Assembly: GCF_900112025.1 (NCBI RefSeq)
Contig: NZ_FOKL01000001.1
Location: forward strand, 859,084 to 923,083
DNA length: 64,000 nucleotides
Reading direction: 5' to 3'
From: Janthinobacterium sp. 344
Lineage (GTDB): Bacteria; Pseudomonadota; Gammaproteobacteria; Burkholderiales; Burkholderiaceae_D
Both the position numbers and the translations under genes were made by a program. Each line of letters opens with the position of its first letter. Position 1 is the first letter of the stretch. The notes beneath the pieces are model-generated. The model was given only the letters and a program-made list of their open reading frames with translations. It did no database searches and was not told where the DNA came from. Of this stretch, positions 45,213-52,866 are shown one piece after another.

Positions 45213-45232
45213 TACTGTATGCATATACAGTA
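45213..45232. promoter_or_regulatory. LexA (SOS) box upstream of imuAB
   Basis: TACTGTATGCATATACAGTA, perfect CTGT-N8-ACAG, 31 bases before the imuA start. It is almost the same as the dnaE2 box, so the two halves of the mutasome should respond together. Confidence 0.93.
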
Positions 45233-45399
45233 CTATCCGATCCCGCTTTTGGCAAGGTTTATCTGTCTGCACACATGCCCGGGGCCGCTCCGCCACGTCC
45301 GAAAAACCCCGTTTTTTGCATCGATTGCTGTACCATAAGCACTCTCCTTACCGCTCGGCAATGCACCGGGCGGCTTCCTCCGTCCATAAGGAAACTCAT

Positions 45400-46665
45400 T
45401 TGACCACCATCCAAATCATCAGCGCGATCATCTTCGGCCTTGCGCTCATCCACACTTTCGCCGCCAAGTCGTTCGAGACCCTGGCGAGCCGCCATCCGCG
45501 CCATGCGGGCCTGCTGCACCTGCTGGGCGAAGTGGAAGTCGTGTTCGGCTTCTGGGCCTTCATATTGATCATCGTCATGGCCTTTGTCTCGGGCGGCGAT
45601 GCCGCCATCGAGTACGCCGAATCGCGCCAGTACACGGAACCGCTGTTCGTCTTTGTCGTCATGGTGGTGGCCGCGTCGCGCCCCGTGCTTGACGCCGTGC
45701 AGCGCCTGCTGAAAGGCGTGGCGCGCATCATGCCCTTGCGCACGGAACTGGCCCTCGTCTGGCTGGGTCTGGCACTGGTGCCCCTGACGGGCTCGATGAT
45801 CACGGAACCGGCCGCCATGACCCTGGCCGCGCTGATGCTGGCCCCGCAAATCTTCCGCCCAGGCATCCCTGAATGGCTGAAATATGGCGCCTTGGGCGTG
45901 CTGTTCGTCAACGTTTCCATCGGCGGCACCCTCACCTCGTACGCGGCGCCGCCCGTGCTGATGGTGGCCACCACCTGGAACTGGGACAGTGCCTACATGG
46001 CCAGCCATTTCGGCTGGAAGGCTGCCATCGCCGTCGTGGTCAACGCCACGGGCGTGAGCATCCTGCTGCGCAAATATCTGCACAGCAACACCTCCGACAT
46101 CAAGCCGAAGGCGGGCGAAGCGGAAGCGCCGAAAGTGCCGCTGGCCGTCAGCCTGGTGCACATGATCGTGCTGGCCGGCGTCGTGATGCTGGCGCACCAT
46201 CCCGTGCTGTTCTTCGGCCTGTTCCTGTTTTTCCTTGGCTTCGTGCAAGCGTATGAGCGCTATCAAAGCCCGCTGATCCTGAAGGAAGGTTTATTGGTCG
46301 GTTTCTTCCTCGGCGGCCTGGTGGTGCTGGGTGGCATGCAGCAATGGTGGCTGCAACCGATCGTCTCCAGCCTGAAACCGCTGGCCCTGTTCTTCGGCGC
46401 CCTGGGCTTGACGGCCATCACCGACAATGCGGCCCTGACTTATCTTGGTTCGCTGATCGTCGGCATGACGGAGGAAGCGAAATATATGCTGGTGGCCGGC
46501 GCCGTGGCCGGCGGCGGCCTGACCGTCATCGCCAACGCGCCGAACCCGGCCGGCGTATCCCTGCTGCGCCGCGGCTTCAAGGATGAATCGATCGGCGCCG
46601 TCGGCCTGCTGGCAGGCGCCCTGCTGCCCACGGCCGTGGCGGCCCTGGCCTTCCTGGCCCTGTAG
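45400..46665 (+). CDS. putative Na+/H+ antiporter-type membrane protein
   Basis: 421 residues from TTG 45400, preceded by AAGGA eight bases upstream. About ten hydrophobic segments; conserved-looking motifs include SYAAPPVLMVATTWNWD, GLTAITDNAALTYLG and GLTVIANAPNPAG, in which paired half-membrane features resemble the ion-transporter (putative Na+/H+ antiporter) superfamily. Ion and direction are unknown. TTG start is the best since no ATG gives a plausible N-terminus (LTTIQIISAIIFGLALIHTF). It is divergent from imuAB. Confidence 0.82.
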   Translation: MTTIQIISAIIFGLALIHTFAAKSFETLASRHPRHAGLLHLLGEVEVVFGFWAFILIIVMAFVSGGDAAIEYAESRQYTEPLFVFVVMVVAASRPVLDAVQRLLKGVARIMPLRTELALVWLGLALVPLTGSMITEPAAMTLAALMLAPQIFRPGIPEWLKYGALGVLFVNVSIGGTLTSYAAPPVLMVATTWNWDSAYMASHFGWKAAIAVVVNATGVSILLRKYLHSNTSDIKPKAGEAEAPKVPLAVSLVHMIVLAGVVMLAHHPVLFFGLFLFFLGFVQAYERYQSPLILKEGLLVGFFLGGLVVLGGMQQWWLQPIVSSLKPLALFFGALGLTAITDNAALTYLGSLIVGMTEEAKYMLVAGAVAGGGLTVIANAPNPAGVSLLRRGFKDESIGAVGLLAGALLPTAVAALAFLAL

Positions 46666-46674
46666 GGCGCATCA

Positions 46675-46697
46675 CGGGGCGGCTGCCAGCCGCCCCG
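46675..46697. terminator. intrinsic-type hairpin between convergent genes
   Basis: Stem CGGGGCGGCT / AGCCGCCCCG around GCC. It is between two converging genes and could end transcripts of both, though it has no T-run on the plus strand. Confidence 0.45.
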
Positions 46698-46713
46698 GCC
46701 CTCATTGGTTTCC

Positions 46714-48750
46714 CTATCCATTTCCCTCATACACGAGGAAGTGCAGGCGGTCATAGAACAGGCTGTAGGCATAGTCGAAGGTGCCGACGCTGCGAAAGCC
46801 CTTGTGCAAGTACACTTGCAGCGCTTCGCTCTTTTCCCATACTGTCAGGCTGATGCGCGCACAGCCCTTGCGGCTGGCCAGGTCGCGGATTTCATGGAAC
46901 ATCTGCTTGAACAAGCCCTGGCCCCGGTATTTCTCGTCGATGGCCAGGCTGCTGACGAAGCAGTCGCCGGCGCGCGCATGCTCGAGCACGAACTGGTCGT
47001 ACGCATCATCGAGCGCCTTCATGTCATCGCGGTAATACGAGATGGCGCCGCAGGCCTGGAATTCATCCATCGTGGCCGCCGTAAAAAACCCGATGAAGCG
47101 GTCCTCCTCGTCATGCAGGCCATGGATATGCCTTAAATACGGGTCGATATTCTGGCGCCGCTGCAATTCGACAAACTGCACATTCAATTTATTGCCGAAG
47201 GAGCAGTATTCCAGGTAGCTGGTGGCAAACAGCAGCTTGGCCATGCGGTTCTTCGCCTCCTCGCCCAGCAACGGCCCCTGTACCAGCCTGAGCGGCGCAT
47301 GCGACAGCAGGCCCGCCTGGCCATCCTCGTCAGGCAAGGTCGCATCGTTGGCGGCCGGCAAGCGGCCGGCGTGGCGTCCCACCGTGGGGCGCCAGAAGGC
47401 GCCGCCGGCAATATCGCGCGAGCGGTGGGCCAGCAGGTAGCGGCAAAAGATGGTGTTCACGCGGTCCAGCTGCGGATCGTCCGACAGTACCGAGTAATAG
47501 TGAAAATGCTCGATGTCCGAACGCAACTGGGCCGCATACGCCATGCGCGGCGCTTCCTCGATGTCGAACACGTCGACGATGTTTGCCAGGTGCAAGGGAT
47601 CATCGAGCCGCCAATCGATCTCGTCGAGCCGCGCGATGCAGCGGGCATAGGCGCGCGCCTCTTCCTCGCTGAGCGGGATATGCGTCTCGGTGATGATATC
47701 GACCAGTAAACGCATGCCGCGGATGCCCCCCACCACGGCCTCCTTCGCGCCGTCGTACAACACGCAATAGCGCTGGTAAAACTCGGCATGGCTGAGCATG
47801 GTGTGGCCCAGGTGCTGCTTCCACTCGGCATAGAACTGGCTGAACAGCTGCGCCTCGAATTGCGGGCAGGAATGGGGAATCCGGCCATCGATCGCCGCAT
47901 AGGCAAGGTTCACATTGCGCTGGATCAAGCGCAGCGCCGCGTCGTTCTTCCTGGCGATCAGCATGCCCGTTTCATCGAGAAACAGGTTCATCCAGCTGAC
48001 ATGCCGGCGCCCCTCCCCGCCGTCCGCGTGGCGCTGGAAATAATCGGGCACTTCCGGCTTCATCAGGAAAATCGTCGCCGGATTATGCGGGATCGTATCG
48101 ACGTCCATGTACAGGCCGCCATACTCGCACATGATGAGGATGCGGAAATAATCGGACAAGGTGGCGAAATAGCGCTGCCGGTGCAAGGTATCGAGGATGC
48201 CGAAGCGCTGCGGCGCGAAGTCCAGCGCCAGCGCGCGCAGCGAGTTGATGTGCAGGGTCGTGCCGCCGATGGCGTAGCGGCCTATCGTGTAGCGCCCGGC
48301 GCCGCCCGTCGGGCTGAAACGCGCGTCGCTGCGCAGCTGCGCCGCATCCCATACCCACAGGATCGACACGTACGGCGCGCCGCCGTAATGCAGCACCTCG
48401 TCCAGCGCCGCGCCCCATTGTTGGATCGCTTCGGCAGCGATATCGGGCAGCTGGCCCCCCATCCAGATGCGGTGCAGGTAGCGCTCGTCGTCGCCGAGCG
48501 CGCGCGTGGGGATGGCGCTCAGCGAGGAACAGCTGGCCGCATTGAAATGCGTGAAATTGGCGGCGATGAAACCGCGCAGGGCGGCGATGCCGGCCTGGTG
48601 CTCTTCGGCCCTCGGAGCGCTGCCGGGGTCCAGCGGTCCGGCATCGGCCAGGGTGAGGAAATCGAGTTTCAGCTTGTTGATGCGGAATTCGTATTCCAGA
48701 TTAAAAATCGTTGCTTGATCGTGTTTCGAGGCCAGGTCATCTATTTTCAT
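46714..48750 (-). CDS. TcdA/TcdB-like glycosyltransferase fused to a GNAT acetyltransferase domain
   Basis: 678 residues from ATG 48750. Residues about 85-330 resemble the glycosyltransferase domain of large clostridial toxins: HRIWMGGQLP (93-102) and TLSDYFRILIMCEYGGLYMDVDTIP with the metal-binding DVD (216-218). Residues about 530-678 are a GNAT domain with SSLAIDEKYRGQGLFKQMF and YLHKGFRS. The middle (330-530) is of unknown fold. There is no secretion signal. The GT should transfer a sugar to an unknown acceptor; the GNAT could acylate the same product. The MFS gene precedes it by 88 bases on the same strand. Ribosome-binding site weak. Confidence 0.85.
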   Translation of the reverse strand: MKIDDLASKHDQATIFNLEYEFRINKLKLDFLTLADAGPLDPGSAPRAEEHQAGIAALRGFIAANFTHFNAASCSSLSAIPTRALGDDERYLHRIWMGGQLPDIAAEAIQQWGAALDEVLHYGGAPYVSILWVWDAAQLRSDARFSPTGGAGRYTIGRYAIGGTTLHINSLRALALDFAPQRFGILDTLHRQRYFATLSDYFRILIMCEYGGLYMDVDTIPHNPATIFLMKPEVPDYFQRHADGGEGRRHVSWMNLFLDETGMLIARKNDAALRLIQRNVNLAYAAIDGRIPHSCPQFEAQLFSQFYAEWKQHLGHTMLSHAEFYQRYCVLYDGAKEAVVGGIRGMRLLVDIITETHIPLSEEEARAYARCIARLDEIDWRLDDPLHLANIVDVFDIEEAPRMAYAAQLRSDIEHFHYYSVLSDDPQLDRVNTIFCRYLLAHRSRDIAGGAFWRPTVGRHAGRLPAANDATLPDEDGQAGLLSHAPLRLVQGPLLGEEAKNRMAKLLFATSYLEYCSFGNKLNVQFVELQRRQNIDPYLRHIHGLHDEEDRFIGFFTAATMDEFQACGAISYYRDDMKALDDAYDQFVLEHARAGDCFVSSLAIDEKYRGQGLFKQMFHEIRDLASRKGCARISLTVWEKSEALQVYLHKGFRSVGTFDYAYSLFYDRLHFLVYEGNG

Positions 48751-48798
48751 GAGCGCACCATCTTCCACAGGAGAGTGTAGGTAACATTGTTTGGGGTA

Positions 48799-48816
48799 CA
48801 TCCACATCCACATCCA
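48799..48816. repeat. triple hexanucleotide repeat CATCCA
   Basis: Three perfect CATCCA copies lie between the MFS stop and the glycosyltransferase start. If translation started upstream at 48828 they would encode Trp-Met repeats. Slippage here could alter the spacing or an upstream start. Confidence 0.6.
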
Positions 48817-48838
48817 CAACACGCGCATCGTTGCGCCA

Positions 48839-50053
48839 TCAATGCCGGGCCAGCCGCACCTCGCTTTCCCCGCGTCCCGCCATGCCGCGCGTAAACAGCA
48901 GCAGGCAGGCCGCGATGACCAGGATGACGGGAATATTCAGCAGCGCATACGTTTCCAGCGCATAGCCGAAACGCTGGCACAGCACGTTGTACAGCTGCAG
49001 CCAGGCGGACAAATAAATGCAGTACAGCAAGCTCATGGCGGCCGTCGTGAGGGTCATCGATTCCTTGCTGGCCGTGATGGCGCTGCGGATCAGGGCGCCG
49101 TTGAACAAGCCGAAGCCGATGGAATAGATAAACATGCAGGCGGCAAACACATCGACGTGATGGCGGCCTGCCCCCGCACCGAGCATGCCGACGGCCGCGA
49201 TCAGCCCGCCCAGGCGCAGCAGCGAGACCAGGGGGAAATCCTGCCGCAGGCGCTGGATGGCGATGCTGCTGAGTACAAAGCCCGACAGGATCACGCATTG
49301 CAGGGCGATATACGTGGCGTACGACGCCCCCATCTCCTGCAGCACGAAGATGGGCGAAAAGCCGATCCAGGCCGTCAGGGGCACGGTGGCCAGCCCGGCC
49401 GTCAACATGCCGAACATGAAGCGCCCGTTGCTGAAAATGGCCGCATAGCTGCGCACGATGGCGGCAAGGTCCAGACGCGCCAGGGTCGGCGGCGTGCGCG
49501 GCATGCTCTTGAACAAGCCCAGCAAGGACAGCAGCGCCAGCAAGCCCGAGAGGAAAAACACATAGCGCCAGTCCAGCTGGCTGATGATGGCGCTGCCGAG
49601 GATGGGGCCGGCCAGCGGCGCCAGGATGGTGGTGCTGGACAGGATGCTGCTGAGCTTGACGGCCGCCATGTCGTCGAACAGTTCGTGGATCATGGCATAG
49701 CCGACAAAGACGAAGCAGCAGCCCATGCCCTGCACGAAGCGCGCCAGCAGGAATTGCTCGATGGACGTGCTCAATGGCACCGCCAGGGTGGCCAGCAGGA
49801 ACAGGGTGTTGCCCGTCAGGACAAGCTTGCGCTTGCCGATGTAGTCGGCCAGCGGCCCGAGGAAAATCTGCAGCGAACTGCCGCCCAGCAGATACAGGCT
49901 GAGCGACAGGGGAATGAACTTTTTCTCCCCATGGAACTCATCGACGATGGCCAGCATCGCCGGCATGATCATGTCATTGGACAGATAGATATTCAGTTCA
50001 AAGACGAGAAAAAAAGCAAAAAACCACAGCAACTGTTTCGACTTGATGGACAT
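48839..50053 (-). CDS. MFS multidrug-type exporter (MdfA-like)
   Basis: 404 residues, 12 membrane segments. It begins MSIKSKQLLWFFAFFLVFELNIYLSNDMIMPAM, and motif A appears as GPLADYIGKRKL (about residues 66-77). The acidic residue in the first span, within ELNIYLSNDMIMPA, resembles the MdfA drug-binding Glu. Start ATG 50053 is preceded by GGAA at good distance. It is followed on the same strand by the glycosyltransferase-GNAT gene 88 bases away, hinting at export of a glycosylated product or the protection against one. Confidence 0.88.
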   Translation of the reverse strand: MSIKSKQLLWFFAFFLVFELNIYLSNDMIMPAMLAIVDEFHGEKKFIPLSLSLYLLGGSSLQIFLGPLADYIGKRKLVLTGNTLFLLATLAVPLSTSIEQFLLARFVQGMGCCFVFVGYAMIHELFDDMAAVKLSSILSSTTILAPLAGPILGSAIISQLDWRYVFFLSGLLALLSLLGLFKSMPRTPPTLARLDLAAIVRSYAAIFSNGRFMFGMLTAGLATVPLTAWIGFSPIFVLQEMGASYATYIALQCVILSGFVLSSIAIQRLRQDFPLVSLLRLGGLIAAVGMLGAGAGRHHVDVFAACMFIYSIGFGLFNGALIRSAITASKESMTLTTAAMSLLYCIYLSAWLQLYNVLCQRFGYALETYALLNIPVILVIAACLLLFTRGMAGRGESEVRLARH

Positions 50054-50140
50054 GATGCATTCCGTGACGTGGGTGGACGCCGTCAATGCCGGCGCCCTGC
50101 CGGCGCGGGGCACGGCAAGCCTACTCTGGCACTGAAAAGT

Positions 50141-50157
50141 GTACCAATTGTATACCA
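50141..50157. promoter_or_regulatory. GntR-like operator candidate in the MFS promoter
   Basis: GTACCAATTGTATACCA contains TTGTATACCA, close to the palindromic TTGTATACAA/TGGTATACCA sites of FadR-subfamily GntR repressors. It lies in the AT-rich part of the 333-base spacer 50054-50386 upstream of the MFS gene. The remainder of that spacer is GC-rich and holds nothing I can identify. Confidence 0.3.
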
Positions 50158-50386
50158 CTTTGCATTTTTGGCACCTGTTTTTGTTATTTTTAAATACCTA
50201 TGCAATACCACTTACGGACAATGCACCATGCTGGCGCATGCGGCAGCCAGGCGGGAACGCGGCGCCCGGCGGCGTGCCGCCGCGCTGGCGGGAGCGCGCG
50301 CGGCCCGGGCCGGCGCGGGAAGGAAAAGCGGAGGAATGCGTACCGAATGCGTACCAGTACCTGCCACGCCGCAGTGGCGAAACGGC

Positions 50387-51598
50387 TTATCCGCGGCGCT
50401 GGGTGGCGAAGAAATCGAGCAGCAACTTGCTGGCATCGGGCTTGGCCTTGTCGTTGAAAGGCAGGCTGGCGTCGCCGCCGCTCCAGGCGTGCTCGAGGTG
50501 CTCGACCTGCGCCACGCGCAGCAGCACCTGCTTGCCTACCTGGTAATCGTGCAGCGCATACGCGTGCGCGGGCGTGCGCCCGCCCGCCGCGCCGGCCGGC
50601 AGCCGTTGCGCCGTCACCACGGTGTCGGCCGGCATGCGGTTCACGCGCACGCTCTGGCGCACCAGCTGCGTCTGGTTAACAGGCCGCACCACCTTGTCGG
50701 ACTGGCCCTGGATCAGCATGGTGGGCAGGCGGGGGAAGGCGGGCTGGCGCGCCAGCACTTCATCGATGGCCGCATCCATGCGCGCGGCCGCGCCATGCTG
50801 CATCACGTGCAGCGCGCCGATCAGATTGTGGCCGGCGCCAAACACGGGACCCGAATGCAGGCCCAGCGCCGCGAACAGATGGGGATGATTCAAGGCCACG
50901 ATATGCGCCATGCCGGCGCCGGCGGAAATGCCGCAGATATAGATACGCGCGCGGTCAATCGCATACCGCGCCGCCACCTGCTCGATGGCGCCGACGATGA
51001 GGCGCGCATCGCCGCCGCCGTCCTGCGTCGGCTTGTCGTACCACTTCCAGCAGCGGCGCGCATGCGAACGCAACGATTGCTGCGGATACAGCACCGCATA
51101 GCCCTTGCGCTCGGCCAGCCGGTTCATGCGCGTGCCCTCGGCAAACTGGGTGGCGCTCTGCTCGCAGCCATGCAGCATCACCAGCAGCGGCCGCCCGCGG
51201 CTGCGCATGGCCACGTTCGGCGGCTTGTCCGGCAGATACAGGAAATAGGACAGGCGCCGGCCCGGCAATTGCCCCAGTTCCGGCAGCGGCGCATAGTGGG
51301 CCGCCAGCCACTTGCCCGGCGCGGGGGATGCCCGCTTGCGCACGCGCGGTGGCGGCAGGGGCGTGGCGAAGGGCCCCAGGGCGGGGACCAAGGCGGGCAC
51401 GGCAGATCGCGCCACGGTTTCGCGGACCGGCCTGGCGCGCGGCTTGGCGGCGGCCTTGGCGGCGGGCTTGCTGCGGGGCTTGGACCTGGGCGCCGGCACG
51501 GGGCCGAACAGCACCTTCGCCAGCCTGGTTGCCGTGCGCTGCTGCGCCTTCCCCGCGCGCAATAGCCCGCGCAGCCACTTGCTTGCGGGCTTTACCAT
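50387..51598 (-). CDS. PHB-depolymerase-family esterase
   Basis: 403 residues from ATG 51598 (MVKPASKWLRGLLRAGKAQQ). A basic Ala/Pro-rich leader precedes the alpha/beta-hydrolase domain: RPLLVMLHGCEQSATQFAEG (oxyanion), lipase box GISAGAGMA, QGQSDKVV with the acid and HLEHAWSGG with the His. This is the extracellular-type short-chain poly-hydroxybutyrate depolymerase/feruloyl esterase group; the leader has no clear signal peptide. Starts at 51652 or 51754 are possible but lack ribosome-binding sites. Confidence 0.85.
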   Translation of the reverse strand: MVKPASKWLRGLLRAGKAQQRTATRLAKVLFGPVPAPRSKPRSKPAAKAAAKPRARPVRETVARSAVPALVPALGPFATPLPPPRVRKRASPAPGKWLAAHYAPLPELGQLPGRRLSYFLYLPDKPPNVAMRSRGRPLLVMLHGCEQSATQFAEGTRMNRLAERKGYAVLYPQQSLRSHARRCWKWYDKPTQDGGGDARLIVGAIEQVAARYAIDRARIYICGISAGAGMAHIVALNHPHLFAALGLHSGPVFGAGHNLIGALHVMQHGAAARMDAAIDEVLARQPAFPRLPTMLIQGQSDKVVRPVNQTQLVRQSVRVNRMPADTVVTAQRLPAGAAGGRTPAHAYALHDYQVGKQVLLRVAQVEHLEHAWSGGDASLPFNDKAKPDASKLLLDFFATQRRG

Positions 51599-51836
51599 GG
51601 ACAAAGGCACACTGGCCGGTGTGGAGCGTACCGCAAGTTCATCCCTCTGCATCGTTGCGTCATCAGCATGTGCGGTTCCTCCGTTGAACGCATAGAGTAC
51701 CGCACTTGGCTTGCGGCACCGTACGTTTGCACGCTTATAAAGTGCCGCTGGCACGATTGAGGCAGATCAAGCGCGACCTCGTGCACATGCTTAATCTGGG
51801 GACTCGATCCGCACCACTTTTACAGGAGAGACCACC

Positions 51837-52439
51837 ATGAGTTATCTGGACCGCGACATCTTGGGCATGTACCGCAACAACGACGGCCCGGGGCCGGCCT
51901 TGATGGGTGCCGACACCCTGATCGGCGACGATGTCTACAATCATAACGACGAGGAACTGGGCGACATCAAGGAAATCATGCTCGACATGCGCACCGGCCA
52001 GATCGCCTATGCCGTGCTGTCCTTCGGCGGCATCCTGGGCATGGGCGACAAGCTGTTCGCCGTGCCCTGGGAACGCCTGACCCTGGACCCCGTCAACAAG
52101 CGTTTCCTGCTCAACGTGGAAAAAGGCCAGCTGAAAGACGCGCCCGGCTTCGACAAGAATAACTGGCCCGACATGGGCAGCGATGCGTGGAACCAGCAGA
52201 TGGAAGCGTTCTACGGCAGCGGCATGCGCTATGGCAGCGGCGCCATGGCGGGTAGCCGCATGCAGTCCGGCAGCGACCTGCGCGGCGGCGCCAGCCTGCA
52301 ATCAGGCAGCGAAGGCAGCATGTCCGGCACCTCGATGAGCGGCAGCCGCGCCGGCATGGGCAGCGGCCAGGGCGACCTGGGCGACCTCGGTTCGCGCTCC
52401 TCGCTCAGCGATGATGATGATTTGAACAAGCGCACGTGA
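51837..52439 (+). CDS. PRC-barrel domain protein (paralogue 2) with low-complexity tail
   Basis: 200 residues, AGGAGA upstream of ATG 51837. The first 130 residues match the protein at 15344 in order and spacing (MGADTLIGDDVYN, LGDIKEIMLDMRTGQIAYAV, FAVPWERLTLD, GFDKNNWPDM). A Gly/Ser/Met-rich tail (residues about 135-200) is absent from paralogue 1 and is likely flexible. The two are duplicates in one genome region. Function unknown. The spacer before it (51599-51836) has no other gene. Confidence 0.86.
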   Translation: MSYLDRDILGMYRNNDGPGPALMGADTLIGDDVYNHNDEELGDIKEIMLDMRTGQIAYAVLSFGGILGMGDKLFAVPWERLTLDPVNKRFLLNVEKGQLKDAPGFDKNNWPDMGSDAWNQQMEAFYGSGMRYGSGAMAGSRMQSGSDLRGGASLQSGSEGSMSGTSMSGSRAGMGSGQGDLGDLGSRSSLSDDDDLNKRT

Positions 52440-52482
52440 TCCGAGCAGAAGGAAGAGGGGCAAGTCAGGTAAAGGCCGATCG

Positions 52483-52590
52483 GGCGGCGTAAGGCGGCAC
52501 AGGGCGGCGTAGGGTGGCACAGGGCTGCACAGCGTGGCACAGCGTGGCACAGGGTGGCGTAGGGCTGCAGGTGGCGTAGGTCGGCGTAGG
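52483..52590 (+). repeat. 10-bp G-rich minisatellite
   Basis: About eleven imperfect 10-bp units of the form AGGGYGGCRY follow each other in register (for example AGGGTGGCAC, AGGGCTGCAC, AGCGTGGCAC, AGCGTGGCAC, AGGGTGGCGT). The plus strand is strongly G-rich. It starts 44 bases after the PRC-barrel stop codon. Confidence 0.75.
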
Positions 52591-52746
52591 TCGGATTAGC
52601 GGCGCAGCCGCGTAATCCGACGTCACCAGTGACGCCAGGCGTAGTCACCAGTAGCGCCAGCCATACCCTCCGCTGGCCGCCACCCAGCACCCATCACCCG
52701 CCAACGCTGCTGTCGGATTACGCGTGGCTACGCCCCGCCAATCCGA
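52591..52746 (+). repeat. two REP-like palindromes TCGGATTA/TAATCCGA
   Basis: Copy 1 at 52591-52620: TCGGATTAGCGGC paired with GCCGCGTAATCCGA. Copy 2 at 52713-52746: TCGGATTACGCGTGGC... ending in GCCAATCCGA. The two terminal motifs TCGGATTA and TAATCCGA (or AATCCGA) are typical of an interspersed palindromic repeat seen in many proteobacteria. Confidence 0.7.
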
Positions 52747-52866
52747 CCTGCGCCGTCCAACATCAGACCCACATCCGACCTGCGCCGCCCCACATCCGAC
52801 CTGCATCCGACCACCTGCATCCGACCTGTTTGCAACTGGCATCCAGCCGATCCGATTGCATCCAAC
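52747..52866 (+). repeat. degenerate CATCCGACCTG tandem repeats
   Basis: Several imperfect units of CATCCGACCTG (about 52781, 52792, 52803, 52818, then CATCCAGCCG and CATCCAACCT) fill the rest of the spacer up to the hrpA stop codon. The unit is the reverse complement of the GGTCGGAT arm of the palindromes, so it may derive from them. Confidence 0.6.

Noticed and set aside
48791..51565. 924-residue open frame on the plus strand spanning the MFS gene and esterase
   Set aside because: Spans two real genes on the other strand and a spacer, and lacks any domain; a shadow frame.
52483..52590. CRISPR array
   Set aside because: Period is 10 bases with no spacers, no 23-50 base repeats and no cas genes nearby.
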